DNA of 64,000 nt from Paracoccaceae bacterium (GTDB lineage: Bacteria; Pseudomonadota; Alphaproteobacteria; Rhodobacterales; Rhodobacteraceae): positions 62,001 through 126,000 of the forward strand of contig JAHDXW010000002.1 of NCBI GenBank assembly GCA_023383015.1. The letters run 5' to 3'. The position numbers and the translations under genes are program-made. Below, piece by piece: positions 44,921 to 52,412 of this stretch. The notes beneath the pieces are model-generated. The model saw only the letters and a program-made list of their open reading frames with translations. It had not been told where the DNA came from and did no database searches. Position 1 is the stretch's first letter. The number at the start of each line of letters is the position of its first letter.

Positions 44921-44997
44921 AGCGCCTCTGGCCACTGCCCGCGCGAGCCCGCACGGTCAGACCTTGATTCGCCGGCCAGGACGACGCCCCCCTTGCC

Positions 44998-45678
44998 TCA
45001 GCCCGGCGATGCAGCCGCCCGGCCGCGGGCCAGGATGCTGACGATGTCGGTTGCCAGGATGTGGCGGCGCATGCAGGCCTCGGCGGTCTCGCCCGAGCCG
45101 GTGCGCAATGCGTCCAGCACCTCCTGATGCTCGGCCAGCGTGAAGGCGAGGGCGGTCGGGCTCATCCGCAGGGTGAGGCGCAGATAGGGTTCGGTCGCGG
45201 TGCGGATGCGCACGATCTCGGCGACGATCCGGGGGCGCGGGCAGTAGCGCAGCAGCGCATCGTGGAACTGATCGTGGGCACGCACGAACCAGTCGATGTC
45301 GCGCCGTGCGCGGTCGAGCCGCTGCAGGGAAAGGGCGACCTCCTCGAGGCCCTCGGCATCAATTCGCGATGCCACGAGCCCGGCCGCGTGCCCCTCGAGC
45401 ACCGCGCGCATCTCGAAGAGCTCGGTGATCTCCTCGGGACCGAGGGCGGTCACCACGGCGCCGCGGTTCGAGCGCAGCGTCAGGTAACCCTCGCTGGCAA
45501 GCTGCCTGATCGCCTCGCGCACCGGCATCCGGCTGACCCCGAGCGCCTGGGCGACGCCCTCCGCCACGACATGCGTGCCCCCTGCCAGTCGGCCGCAACG
45601 GATCTCCTCGAACAGGTAGCGGTAGGCGCGCGCCTGCGCGCTGAGCCCCTGCTCGCCATGCCGCGTGTCTGCCGCCAT
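44998..45678 (-). CDS. GntR-family (FCD) regulator B
   Basis: A 226-residue regulator: HTH about 15-80 (AEGVAQALGVSRMPVREAIR and LASEGYLTLRSNRGAVV) and FCD domain about 85-215 (TELFEMRAVLEGHAAGLVA, HDQFHDALLRYCPRPRIVAE). It is divergent from the 2-oxoacid dehydrogenase/amidase operon, which it probably controls, and tail-to-tail with regulator A. The start at 45676-45678 gives the normal family length; the frame is open far upstream. Ligands of FCD proteins are usually carboxylic acids. Confidence 0.9.
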   Translation of the reverse strand: MAADTRHGEQGLSAQARAYRYLFEEIRCGRLAGGTHVVAEGVAQALGVSRMPVREAIRQLASEGYLTLRSNRGAVVTALGPEEITELFEMRAVLEGHAAGLVASRIDAEGLEEVALSLQRLDRARRDIDWFVRAHDQFHDALLRYCPRPRIVAEIVRIRTATEPYLRLTLRMSPTALAFTLAEHQEVLDALRTGSGETAEACMRRHILATDIVSILARGRAAASPG

Positions 45679-45786
45679 GTCCCAAGCGCCGCTTCGTGCC
45701 GCCCGTCGCCCGCCGGATGCGGAGACCGGGCCGGTGCACGTTCGCAGGAGTCGAGGGCCTTGACAATCCGCAGAGCAAGAAGAAGC

Positions 45787-45801
45787 ATACGTGTATCCAA
45801 T
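45787..45801. promoter_or_regulatory. ATAC-GT-GTAT dyad with GTATCCAAT (site 2)
   Basis: ATAC (45787-45790) and GTAT (45793-45796) form a short inverted repeat that runs into GTATCCAAT (45793-45801), identical to site 1 at 43911-43919. A TTGACA at 45760-45765 could be a -35, but no good -10 follows at normal spacing. The site lies between GntR regulator B and the E1-alpha gene. Confidence 0.5.
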
Positions 45802-45838
45802 CTGGCGGCTCAGCCGCGACGGGCGCGGGGTGCGCGAC

Positions 45839-46831
45839 ATGGCCGGGACGACAGCTCTTCCTGACGCCGCGGCCGCCGCCGCGACCGGGCTTGTGCGGCT
45901 GCGACGCATGGCGGCGATGCGGGCCTTTGACGAGACCTGCCTCGAGGCCCTGCGCCGGGGCGCGATCCACGGCGAACTGCACGTCGGCATCGGCCAGGAG
46001 GCGGTGGGGGCGGGCATGGCCGAGGCCCTGCGTCCGGAGGACGCGGTCGTCTCCACCCACCGCAACCACTTCCACGCGCTGGCAAAGGGGGTCGACGCGC
46101 GCGCCCTTCTGGCCGAGATCTGCGAGCGAGCGACCGGCCTCTGCGGCGGCTTTGGCGGGCACATGCATCCCTTCGATCCGGCGACCGGCTTCTCGGCAAC
46201 CGGGATCGTCGGCGCCTCGCTGCCGGTGGCGCTGGGCTATGCCCATGCCTTCCGGCTGCGCGGACAGGCCGCCGTCGCGGTCGGCGTCACCGGCGACGGG
46301 GGCGCCCATAGCGGGGCCTTCCACGAAACCCTCGTCATCGCCGGCGCCCGTCGCCTCCCGCTCGTCGTGCTGGTCGAGAACAACGGCCTTGCAATCTCGG
46401 TCCCGTTCGACGCCATCACGCCGACGAAGACGGTCGCCGAGCGTGCCCCGGCCTGGGGCGCGACGGGTCTGCATGTGGACGGCACCGACGTTGATGCGGT
46501 CGCCGGGGCCTTTGCCCGCGCCATGGAGCACGCCAGGGGCGGCGGCGGACCGGTAATCCTGGAGGCCACCTGCCACCGTTTCCGCGGGCATTTCGAAGGC
46601 GATCCCGAAGGCTACCGCAGCCGGGCCGAACGCCAGCACCTGCGCGAGCGGCACGACCCGATCGCGCTCTGCCGCGCCCGGCTCGAGGCGGCCGGCCTTG
46701 CCCCGGCGACGCTCGACGCGATCCTGTCCGAGGAAAAGACGCGGGCCAGGGCCATGCTCGCCGACGTGCTTGCCGACCCGTTGCCGGACCCTTCCGAGGC
46801 CCGCCGGCATGTGTTCACGGAGACCCCATGA
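45839..46831 (+). CDS. 2-oxoacid dehydrogenase E1 component, alpha subunit
   Basis: A 330-residue thiamine-diphosphate enzyme subunit of the AcoA/PdhA type. GGHMHPFD (106-113) and GIVGASLPVALGYA line the active site. The TPP motif starts GDG (152-154) and ends in ENNG (180-183). It decarboxylates a 2-oxoacid (pyruvate, acetoin or branched chain) together with the beta subunit. A GTG 48 bases upstream keeps the frame, but the ATG at 45839 is preferred by family alignment. No E2 or E3 gene is in the operon. It overlaps the beta-subunit gene by four bases. Confidence 0.92.
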   Translation: MAGTTALPDAAAAAATGLVRLRRMAAMRAFDETCLEALRRGAIHGELHVGIGQEAVGAGMAEALRPEDAVVSTHRNHFHALAKGVDARALLAEICERATGLCGGFGGHMHPFDPATGFSATGIVGASLPVALGYAHAFRLRGQAAVAVGVTGDGGAHSGAFHETLVIAGARRLPLVVLVENNGLAISVPFDAITPTKTVAERAPAWGATGLHVDGTDVDAVAGAFARAMEHARGGGGPVILEATCHRFRGHFEGDPEGYRSRAERQHLRERHDPIALCRARLEAAGLAPATLDAILSEEKTRARAMLADVLADPLPDPSEARRHVFTETP

Positions 46832-47853
46832 TGGCCGCTGCCGCCCCCCCCGACCGGCTGGCGATGTCGGTCCCGGCCACCATCGCCGAGGCGATCGGCC
46901 TCGAGATGGCGCGCGACCCGACGATCCTGTGCATCGGCGAGGACATCGGCCGCGCCGGTGGCGTGTTCGGTGCGACGGCCGGCCTGCAGCAGCGATTCGG
47001 GCCCGACAGGGTCGTCGATACGCCGATCGCCGAGATGGCGTTTGCCGGCATGGCCGTCGGGCTCGCCCAGGCGGGCATGCGGCCGCTGGTCGAGATCATG
47101 TTCGCCGACTTCATCGGCGTCTGCCTCGAGCAGGTGTTCAATGCGGCTGCCAAGATCCCCACGATGTCGGGCGGGCGGGTGCGGATGCCGGTGGTGTACA
47201 AGACCGCAGGCGGCTGCATCGGGTCGGCGGCGCAGCACTCCCAGTGCCTGTGGGGCCTCTTTGCCCATCTTCCGGGGCTGAAGGTGGTCGCCCCCTGCAA
47301 CCCGCACGACCACAAGGGTCTCATGGCCGCGGCGCTGCGGTCGGACGACCCGGTCGTCTACATCGAGCACAAGGCCCTGCTGCTGATGAAGGGGCGCGAC
47401 TTCCGCCATCACCCGGCCGTGCCCGACGGGGCGTTCACCGTGCCGATCGGGCGGGCCGCGGTCGTCCGCCCGGGCAGCGACGTGACGCTGGCCACGCTCA
47501 GCCTGTCGGTCGAGCATGCACTCGAGGCCGCCGGGACTCTGGCGGCCGAGGGCATCTCGGTCGAGGTGGTCGACCTGCGAAGTGTCGTCCCGCTCGATGC
47601 CGACACGGTCGCGGGCTCGGCTGCGCGGACCGGCAGGCTCTTGGTGGTCGACGAGGACTACCTGAGCTTCGGGCTGTCGGCCGAACTGACCCTGCGGGTG
47701 ATCGAGCGACTGGGCCTGTCGGGGCTCCGGCAGGTGGAACGGCTCGCCTTGCCCGACGTGCCCATTCCCGCGGCGCGGACGCTGGAGGAGGCGGTGATGC
47801 CGGGCCCCGCGGCGATCATGGCGCGGCTGCGCCAGATGGCGAAGGGGCGCTGA
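46828..47853 (+). CDS. 2-oxoacid dehydrogenase E1 component, beta subunit
   Basis: A 341-residue AcoB/PdhB-type subunit: ATIAEAIGLEMARDPTILCI near the start, GEDIGRAGGVFGAT (38-51), DTPIAEMAFAGMAVGLAQAG, and the C-terminal transketolase-type domain with EVVDLRSVVPLDADTVAGSA. It completes the E1 heterotetramer. The order alpha-beta followed directly by an SDR gene, rather than a lipoyl E2 gene, is unusual. The start overlaps the alpha stop as ATGA. Confidence 0.93.
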   Translation: MMAAAAPPDRLAMSVPATIAEAIGLEMARDPTILCIGEDIGRAGGVFGATAGLQQRFGPDRVVDTPIAEMAFAGMAVGLAQAGMRPLVEIMFADFIGVCLEQVFNAAAKIPTMSGGRVRMPVVYKTAGGCIGSAAQHSQCLWGLFAHLPGLKVVAPCNPHDHKGLMAAALRSDDPVVYIEHKALLLMKGRDFRHHPAVPDGAFTVPIGRAAVVRPGSDVTLATLSLSVEHALEAAGTLAAEGISVEVVDLRSVVPLDADTVAGSAARTGRLLVVDEDYLSFGLSAELTLRVIERLGLSGLRQVERLALPDVPIPAARTLEEAVMPGPAAIMARLRQMAKGR

Positions 47854-47857
47854 GGCA

Positions 47858-48601
47858 ATGCCCCGTGCGGCCATCATCGGGGCGGGGGGCGGGATCGGCC
47901 GGGCCTGCGTCGCGGCCTTTGCCGCGGCGGGCTGGGATGTTGCCGCCGCCGATCTCGCCGCCGCCGCGGCGGCGGACGCACTGGGCGCCGCACCGGGATT
48001 CGCGCAGGCGCTCGACGTTACCGACCCGGCCGCAGTGGATCGTCTTGCGGCCGTCTGCGGGCCGGTCGACGCGGTCGTCTACGCCGCCGGGATCACCGAC
48101 ACCCTGCCGATGGCCGCGATGGATTTCGCGCGCTGGCGGCGCGTCATGGCCGTCAACCTTGACGGTGCGGCGCATGTCGCTTCGGTCTTCGCGCGGGCGA
48201 TGATCGGACGCGGCGCGGGCGGGGCGATGGTGTTTCTGTCTTCGGCCGCGGGCCTCCGCGGCGAGGCCGGCGCATCGGCCTATTGCGCCTCCAAGTTCGG
48301 GCTGATCGGACTGGTCGAGAGCGTTGCGGCCGAGCTCACGCCGCACGGGATCCGGGTCAACGCAGTCGCGCCGGGAAACGTCGACACCCCGATGCTGGCC
48401 GAGGTTGCGGCCGGGATCGCCGCCGCCGAGGGCCGCACCGAGAAGGACGTCCGCGCGGCGATGGTCCGCACCGGCGCGGCCCGCCGGCTCATCCGTCCTG
48501 ACGAGGTCGCGGCAGTCTGCCTTGCGCTCTGCGGCCCCGGATTCGGCGCCGTCACCGGCACCACGGTGCGGGTGGACGCGGGCTATCTGCTGATGGGGTA
48601 A
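47858..48601 (+). CDS. Short-chain dehydrogenase/reductase
   Basis: A 247-residue classical SDR. The nucleotide site is GAGGGIG (8-14), NAAG is present as YAAG, and the catalytic residues are S128 or S129, Y142 and K146 in YCASK. The end ITG-like VTGTTVRVDAGYLLMG is typical. It oxidises or reduces an alcohol/ketone pair, possibly making the 2-oxo substrate of the E1 enzyme or handling its aldehyde product. It lies five bases after the E1-beta stop in the same operon. Substrate unknown. Confidence 0.92.
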   Translation: MPRAAIIGAGGGIGRACVAAFAAAGWDVAAADLAAAAAADALGAAPGFAQALDVTDPAAVDRLAAVCGPVDAVVYAAGITDTLPMAAMDFARWRRVMAVNLDGAAHVASVFARAMIGRGAGGAMVFLSSAAGLRGEAGASAYCASKFGLIGLVESVAAELTPHGIRVNAVAPGNVDTPMLAEVAAGIAAAEGRTEKDVRAAMVRTGAARRLIRPDEVAAVCLALCGPGFGAVTGTTVRVDAGYLLMG

Positions 48602-48606
48602 GAGGG

Positions 48607-48831
48607 ATGCACCGCCCGGCCTTTCCGCCGCCGCCCGCGGGGTTCGACGCCGCCGCCTACGCCCGCGCGGCGGCAGCGGCGGTCGGTCTTCCCCTGCCCG
48701 AGGAGGCCGTGGCCGAGGTGGCCGCGAACCTCGCCCGCACCGCCGGCTTCGCGCGGCTTGTCGCCGCCGCCCCGGGGCTTGCCGGCGAGGCGCCGGCGCC
48801 GGTCTTCACCCCGAAGGAGGCACCGGCTTGA
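48607..48831 (+). CDS. hpxX: DUF4089 / AtzG-like (HpxX-like) amidase small subunit
   Basis: A 74-residue protein of the AtzG/HpxX family: FDAAAYARAAAAAVGLPLPE followed by VAEVAANLARTAGFARLVAA. AtzG stabilises and pairs with the amidase AtzE (1-carboxybiuret hydrolase). HpxX is its counterpart beside HpxY in oxalurate catabolism of Klebsiella. The genes for all three members (G/X, E/Y, H/Z) are consecutive here. Its C-terminus encodes the AAGGAGG ribosome site for the amidase, whose TTG start overlaps its stop. Confidence 0.85.
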   Translation: MHRPAFPPPPAGFDAAAYARAAAAAVGLPLPEEAVAEVAANLARTAGFARLVAAAPGLAGEAPAPVFTPKEAPA

Positions 48832-50255
48832 CGCGGGACGCAGGCAGTATTGCCGCCGCTGTCGCCGCCGGACGGATGAGTGCCGCCGAAAGCGTCGAGG
48901 CGGCCTTCGCCGCGCTCGACGTCGCCCGACCGCTGAATGCCGTGACGACCCTTCACGCCGTCCGCGCCCGCGCCCGCGCCCTGGCGCTCGACGCGGCCCG
49001 GGCCGCCGGTGCGCCCGTCGGGCCGCTCGAGGGCGTTCCGTTCGCGGCCAAGGACCTCTTCGACGTCGCCGGCCGCGTGACGCGCGCCGGCAGCGCCGCC
49101 CTCGCCGCCAACCCGCCCGCGGCGGCGGATGCCTTCGCCATCCGTGCTCTCGAGGCCGCCGGCGCGATTCTCGTCGCCTCCGCCGGCATGGACGAATGCG
49201 CCTACGGCTTCTCCGGCGAGAACGCGCAGGATGGCGACACGCGCAACCCGCACGGGCCGTGGGCCGGGCCGGGCGGGCTGTCCGCGGGGGGGTCCTCGGC
49301 GGGGTCGGCCGCGCTGGTGGCCGCCGGGGCGGTGCCCTTGTCGCTGGGCAGCGACACCAATGGTTCCGTCCGGGTGCCGGCGGCGCTGTCGGGCGTCGCC
49401 GGGCTGAAGCCGACCTACGGCCGGCTGTCGCGGGCGGGAATGTCCCCCTTCGTCGGCAGCCTAGACCATGTCGGCGGCTTCGCCCGCAGCGTGGCCGACC
49501 TCGCACGTCTCTACGATGCGCTCCAGGGCCGCGACCCCGCCGATCCGGTGCAGGCGCCGCGGCCGGCCGAGCCCGTCCTGCCGGGTCTCGGCACGGTGCC
49601 GCCGCCGCCGTCCGCGCGGCTGGGCGGGTGGTTCGGGGGGCCGCTCCACCCTAACGTGGCCGATGCGGTGGAGGCCGCCGCCGAAGCGCTCGGTGCCACC
49701 CGCACCCATGAGTTGCCGCTTGCCGAGGCCGCACGGGCAGCCGCCTTCGTGCTGACCACGGCCGAGGGCGGGCAACTGCACCTTCCCGCGCTGCAGACCA
49801 GGGCGCAGGATTTCGGCCCCCTAGTCCGCGACCGCCTGCGTGCCGGCGCCCTCGTGCCGGCCGCTTGGGTCGGGGACGCCCAGCGCCTGCGCCGCCGTCT
49901 CGCCGCGGCACTGGCGGCGCTGCAGGCCGACACGCCGCTCCTCGTCGCGCCGGCCAGCCCCTGCCCTGCCTTCGCACTCGGCAGCGCCGAATGGGAGGTC
50001 GCAGGCACAATCCTGCCCATCCGCCTCGGGATCGGCATGTTCACCCAGCCGCTCACGCTCGCCGGCGTGCCGGTTGCGGTGGTGGCCCGGCGGGGCAGGC
50101 GCTCGGGACTTCCCGTCGGGGTCCAGCTGGTCGGCCGTCCCTGGCGCGAGGACCATGTGCTTGCCGCTGCCCTCCGGCTCGAGGCCGCAGGCTTCACCCT
50201 TCCCGCGGCCCTGCCGCAAGCCGCGGAGGCAGCCGATGCCGGCATTCGCCGATGA
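48828..50255 (+). CDS. hpxY: Amidase-signature hydrolase, AtzE/HpxY-like
   Basis: A 475-residue amidase with the Ser-cisSer-Lys triad K75 (PFAAKDLFD), S156 (GGSSAGS) and S180 (GSDTNGSVRVP); the spacing equals that in GatA. It should hydrolyse an amide or N-carbamoyl bond in the cytoplasm. Being next to an AtzG-like and an AtzH-like gene places it with AtzE (1-carboxybiuret hydrolase) and HpxY (oxalurate amidase). The start is TTG (48828-48830), overlapping the previous stop as TTGA, with AAGGAGG seven bases upstream. It overlaps the next gene by 20 bases. Confidence 0.9.
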   Translation: MTRDAGSIAAAVAAGRMSAAESVEAAFAALDVARPLNAVTTLHAVRARARALALDAARAAGAPVGPLEGVPFAAKDLFDVAGRVTRAGSAALAANPPAAADAFAIRALEAAGAILVASAGMDECAYGFSGENAQDGDTRNPHGPWAGPGGLSAGGSSAGSAALVAAGAVPLSLGSDTNGSVRVPAALSGVAGLKPTYGRLSRAGMSPFVGSLDHVGGFARSVADLARLYDALQGRDPADPVQAPRPAEPVLPGLGTVPPPPSARLGGWFGGPLHPNVADAVEAAAEALGATRTHELPLAEAARAAAFVLTTAEGGQLHLPALQTRAQDFGPLVRDRLRAGALVPAAWVGDAQRLRRRLAAALAALQADTPLLVAPASPCPAFALGSAEWEVAGTILPIRLGIGMFTQPLTLAGVPVAVVARRGRRSGLPVGVQLVGRPWREDHVLAAALRLEAAGFTLPAALPQAAEAADAGIRR

Positions 50256-50652
50256 CCCGCCCGGCCGGCTGGAGGTCAACCTGCCCGAGATCGTGGCCGA
50301 GGTCCGCGCCGTCTTCGACTGCTACGAGGCGGCGCTGACGGCCAACGACGTGCCGGTGCTCGAGGCGCTGTTCTGGCGCAGCCCGCATGCAACCCGCTAC
50401 GGCGTGGGAGAGAACCTGCACGGCTGGGAGGAGATCGCCGCCTTCCGCCGCGCCCGCTCCACCGGGCCGTTCCGGCGGACATTGCAGCGGACCGTGATCA
50501 CCACCTTCGGCCGCGACTTCGCGACCGCCAATACCGAGTACCTCCGCGACGGACACGACCGGCCGGGCCGCGAAACCAAGACGCTGGTCCGAACGGCCGA
50601 CGGCTGGAGGATCGTGTCGGCGCATGTCAGCCTCATCGGCATCACGGTGTGA
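50236..50652 (+). CDS. hpxZ: AtzH/HpxZ-like NTF2-fold protein
   Basis: A 138-residue protein of the DUF3225/HpxZ family, a SnoaL/NTF2-like cone fold. The family opening LEVNLPEIVAEVRAVFDCYE (13-32), the tyrosine in ATRYGVGENLHGWEEIAAFR and the end GWRIVSAHVSLIG are recognisable. AtzH and HpxZ accompany the AtzE/HpxY amidases; their biochemical role is poorly defined. It ends the plus-strand operon and is convergent with iolB across 42 bases. Confidence 0.87.
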   Translation: MPAFADDPPGRLEVNLPEIVAEVRAVFDCYEAALTANDVPVLEALFWRSPHATRYGVGENLHGWEEIAAFRRARSTGPFRRTLQRTVITTFGRDFATANTEYLRDGHDRPGRETKTLVRTADGWRIVSAHVSLIGITV

Positions 50653-50694
50653 GCGCGGGCACCCCGCCGCCGCCGCGCCGCCTTCCGGCCGGGC

Positions 50695-51504
50695 TCAGGC
50701 GTCGCGCCGGGCGATCCAGTCGAAATCGGGGTGGTTCTGGAACCGCCAGGCGCGGCGGGGGCCGGCCATGACGTTGAGGTAGTACATCTCGATCCCGTAG
50801 GGGGCGGCGCAGGGGTGGTGGCCGCGCGGCACCAGCACGACGTCGTGGTCGGCCACCGCCATGGTGGCATCGAGGCTGCCGTCCTCGGTGAAGACCCGCT
50901 GCAGGCCGAAGCCGGTGGCAGGCTTCAGCCGGTGGTAGTAGGTCTCCTCGAGCAGGGTCATGCGCGGGAAGTCGTCCTCGTCGTGGCGGTGCGGCGGGTA
51001 GGACGACCAGTGGCCGGCGGGCGTGAAGACCTCGGTGACGAGGAGGGCGTCGGCGACGTCGCGCTCCTCCATCGCGATGGGGTGGATGTGGCGCAGGTTG
51101 GTGCCCCTGCCGCGGCTGATGCGGGCGATGCCCGCCGGGCCGATTGCCTGCACGCCGCGGCGGCCGGGGCCGGCCGGCGCGGTGCAGAGGGCGAGCGTGA
51201 GCGGCGTCCTCGCCCGCGCCTGCCAGGGCGTGCCGGGCGGCAGGTAGACGGCGGCGGGCGGGCTCGCTTCGAAGACGTCGAGGCGGTCGCCGAGTTCGCC
51301 GAGGTCGCGGCCGGCTGCGGTTACGGCCGCCCGGCCCTCGACGAGGACGAGGATCGCCTCCTCGCCGGCCATCGCCTCGGCTGCCGTCGCGCCCTCGGCA
51401 AGCCGCCAGAGGTGGAAGCCGACGTGCTGCCAGCCAGCGGCCGCGGGGGTGATGGCGTGGACCCGGCCCGAGGTTCCGGTCGGCCGGCGCAGGAGCGGGC
51501 TCAT
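50695..51504 (-). CDS. iolB: 5-deoxy-glucuronate isomerase IolB
   Basis: A 269-residue bicupin. The metal site of the second cupin is visible as NLRHIHPI and [14 protein letters not shown] with a later EETYYHRL, and the end [17 protein letters not shown] is the IolB C-terminus. It isomerises 5-deoxy-glucuronate to 2-deoxy-5-keto-gluconate in inositol breakdown. Its start overlaps the iolE stop by four bases; it is the last gene of the inositol operon. Confidence 0.95.
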   Translation of the reverse strand: MSPLLRRPTGTSGRVHAITPAAAGWQHVGFHLWRLAEGATAAEAMAGEEAILVLVEGRAAVTAAGRDLGELGDRLDVFEASPPAAVYLPPGTPWQARARTPLTLALCTAPAGPGRRGVQAIGPAGIARISRGRGTNLRHIHPIAMEERDVADALLVTEVFTPAGHWSSYPPHRHDEDDFPRMTLLEETYYHRLKPATGFGLQRVFTEDGSLDATMAVADHDVVLVPRGHHPCAAPYGIEMYYLNVMAGPRRAWRFQNHPDFDWIARRDA

Positions 51505-52400
51505 CGCCGGTCGAGCCCGGCACGGCGGGCATAGGCGCGCAGGGCCCTGAGCCCCATCGACTGGTATTCCACCGGGTCGCGCACCGCCGGATCCTGCTCG
51601 GCCTCGATCACCAGCCAGCCCGAATAGCCGTGCAACGCCGCGAGCTCGAGCACGGGAACGAAATCGACCTCGCCCTCGGGGTCGCCCGGCACGGTGAAGA
51701 CGCCGCGGCGGACGCCCTCGAGAAACGACAGCCCCTGCCTGCGCACCTCGTCGAGGACCGCGGGGCGGACGTTCTTGGCGTGGATATGGGCGACGCGGGC
51801 CATGTGCCGGCGTGCCAGCCGCACCGGATCGCCGCCGCCAAAGCGGCAGTGGCCGGTGTCGAGCAACAGATGCGTGTGCGGCCCGGTCTCGGCCATCAGG
51901 CGGTCGATCTCCCACTCGGCCTCGACGACGGTGCCCATGTGGTGGTGGTAGGCCAGCCGGATGCCCTGGGCGGCGGCGTGGGCGGCGAGCGCCTCGATGC
52001 CGCGGCCGAAGGCAGCCCACTGCCCCTCGGCCAGCCGCGGCCGGTCGTTGACCGCGACCGCGTCGGTGCCGTGGATGGCGTTCGAGGTCTCGCAGACGAT
52101 GATGACGCCCGCGCCCATCCCCTTCAGGACGTCGAGGAAGGGCTGCATCGCCGCCGTCTCGGCCGCGATGTCGTTGACGAGCAGGTTGGTCGAGTGCCAG
52201 CCGGAGACGAAGCGCAGGCCGCGCGGGTCGAGTTCGGCCCTGAGCCCGGCGACGGTGGCCGGCAGCTTGTGGCCCTTCTCGATGCCGTCAAAGCCGATCG
52301 CCGCGGCGTCGTCGAGGCAGCGGGAAAGCGGGATGTCCCCGCCGATGCGGCGGTCGTCGTCGTTCGACCAGGCGATAGGGTTGGTGCCGTAGAGGATCAT
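51501..52400 (-). CDS. iolE: Inosose dehydratase IolE
   Basis: A 299-residue TIM-barrel enzyme that dehydrates scyllo-inosose to 3D-trihydroxycyclohexane-1,2-dione. Typical stretches are [20 protein letters not shown] (4-23), [21 protein letters not shown] and [15 protein letters not shown], which supply the metal ligands (E, D, H). It lies 12 bases after iolD in the operon. Confidence 0.96.
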   Translation of the reverse strand: MILYGTNPIAWSNDDDRRIGGDIPLSRCLDDAAAIGFDGIEKGHKLPATVAGLRAELDPRGLRFVSGWHSTNLLVNDIAAETAAMQPFLDVLKGMGAGVIIVCETSNAIHGTDAVAVNDRPRLAEGQWAAFGRGIEALAAHAAAQGIRLAYHHHMGTVVEAEWEIDRLMAETGPHTHLLLDTGHCRFGGGDPVRLARRHMARVAHIHAKNVRPAVLDEVRRQGLSFLEGVRRGVFTVPGDPEGEVDFVPVLELAALHGYSGWLVIEAEQDPAVRDPVEYQSMGLRALRAYARRAGLDRR

Positions 52401-52412
52401 GGCCGCTCCGTC

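Noticed and set aside
45760-45788. A sigma-70 promoter with TTGACA at 45760 for the E1 operon
   Set aside because: No acceptable -10 hexamer occurs at 16-18 bases, so only the motif is noted and no promoter is called.
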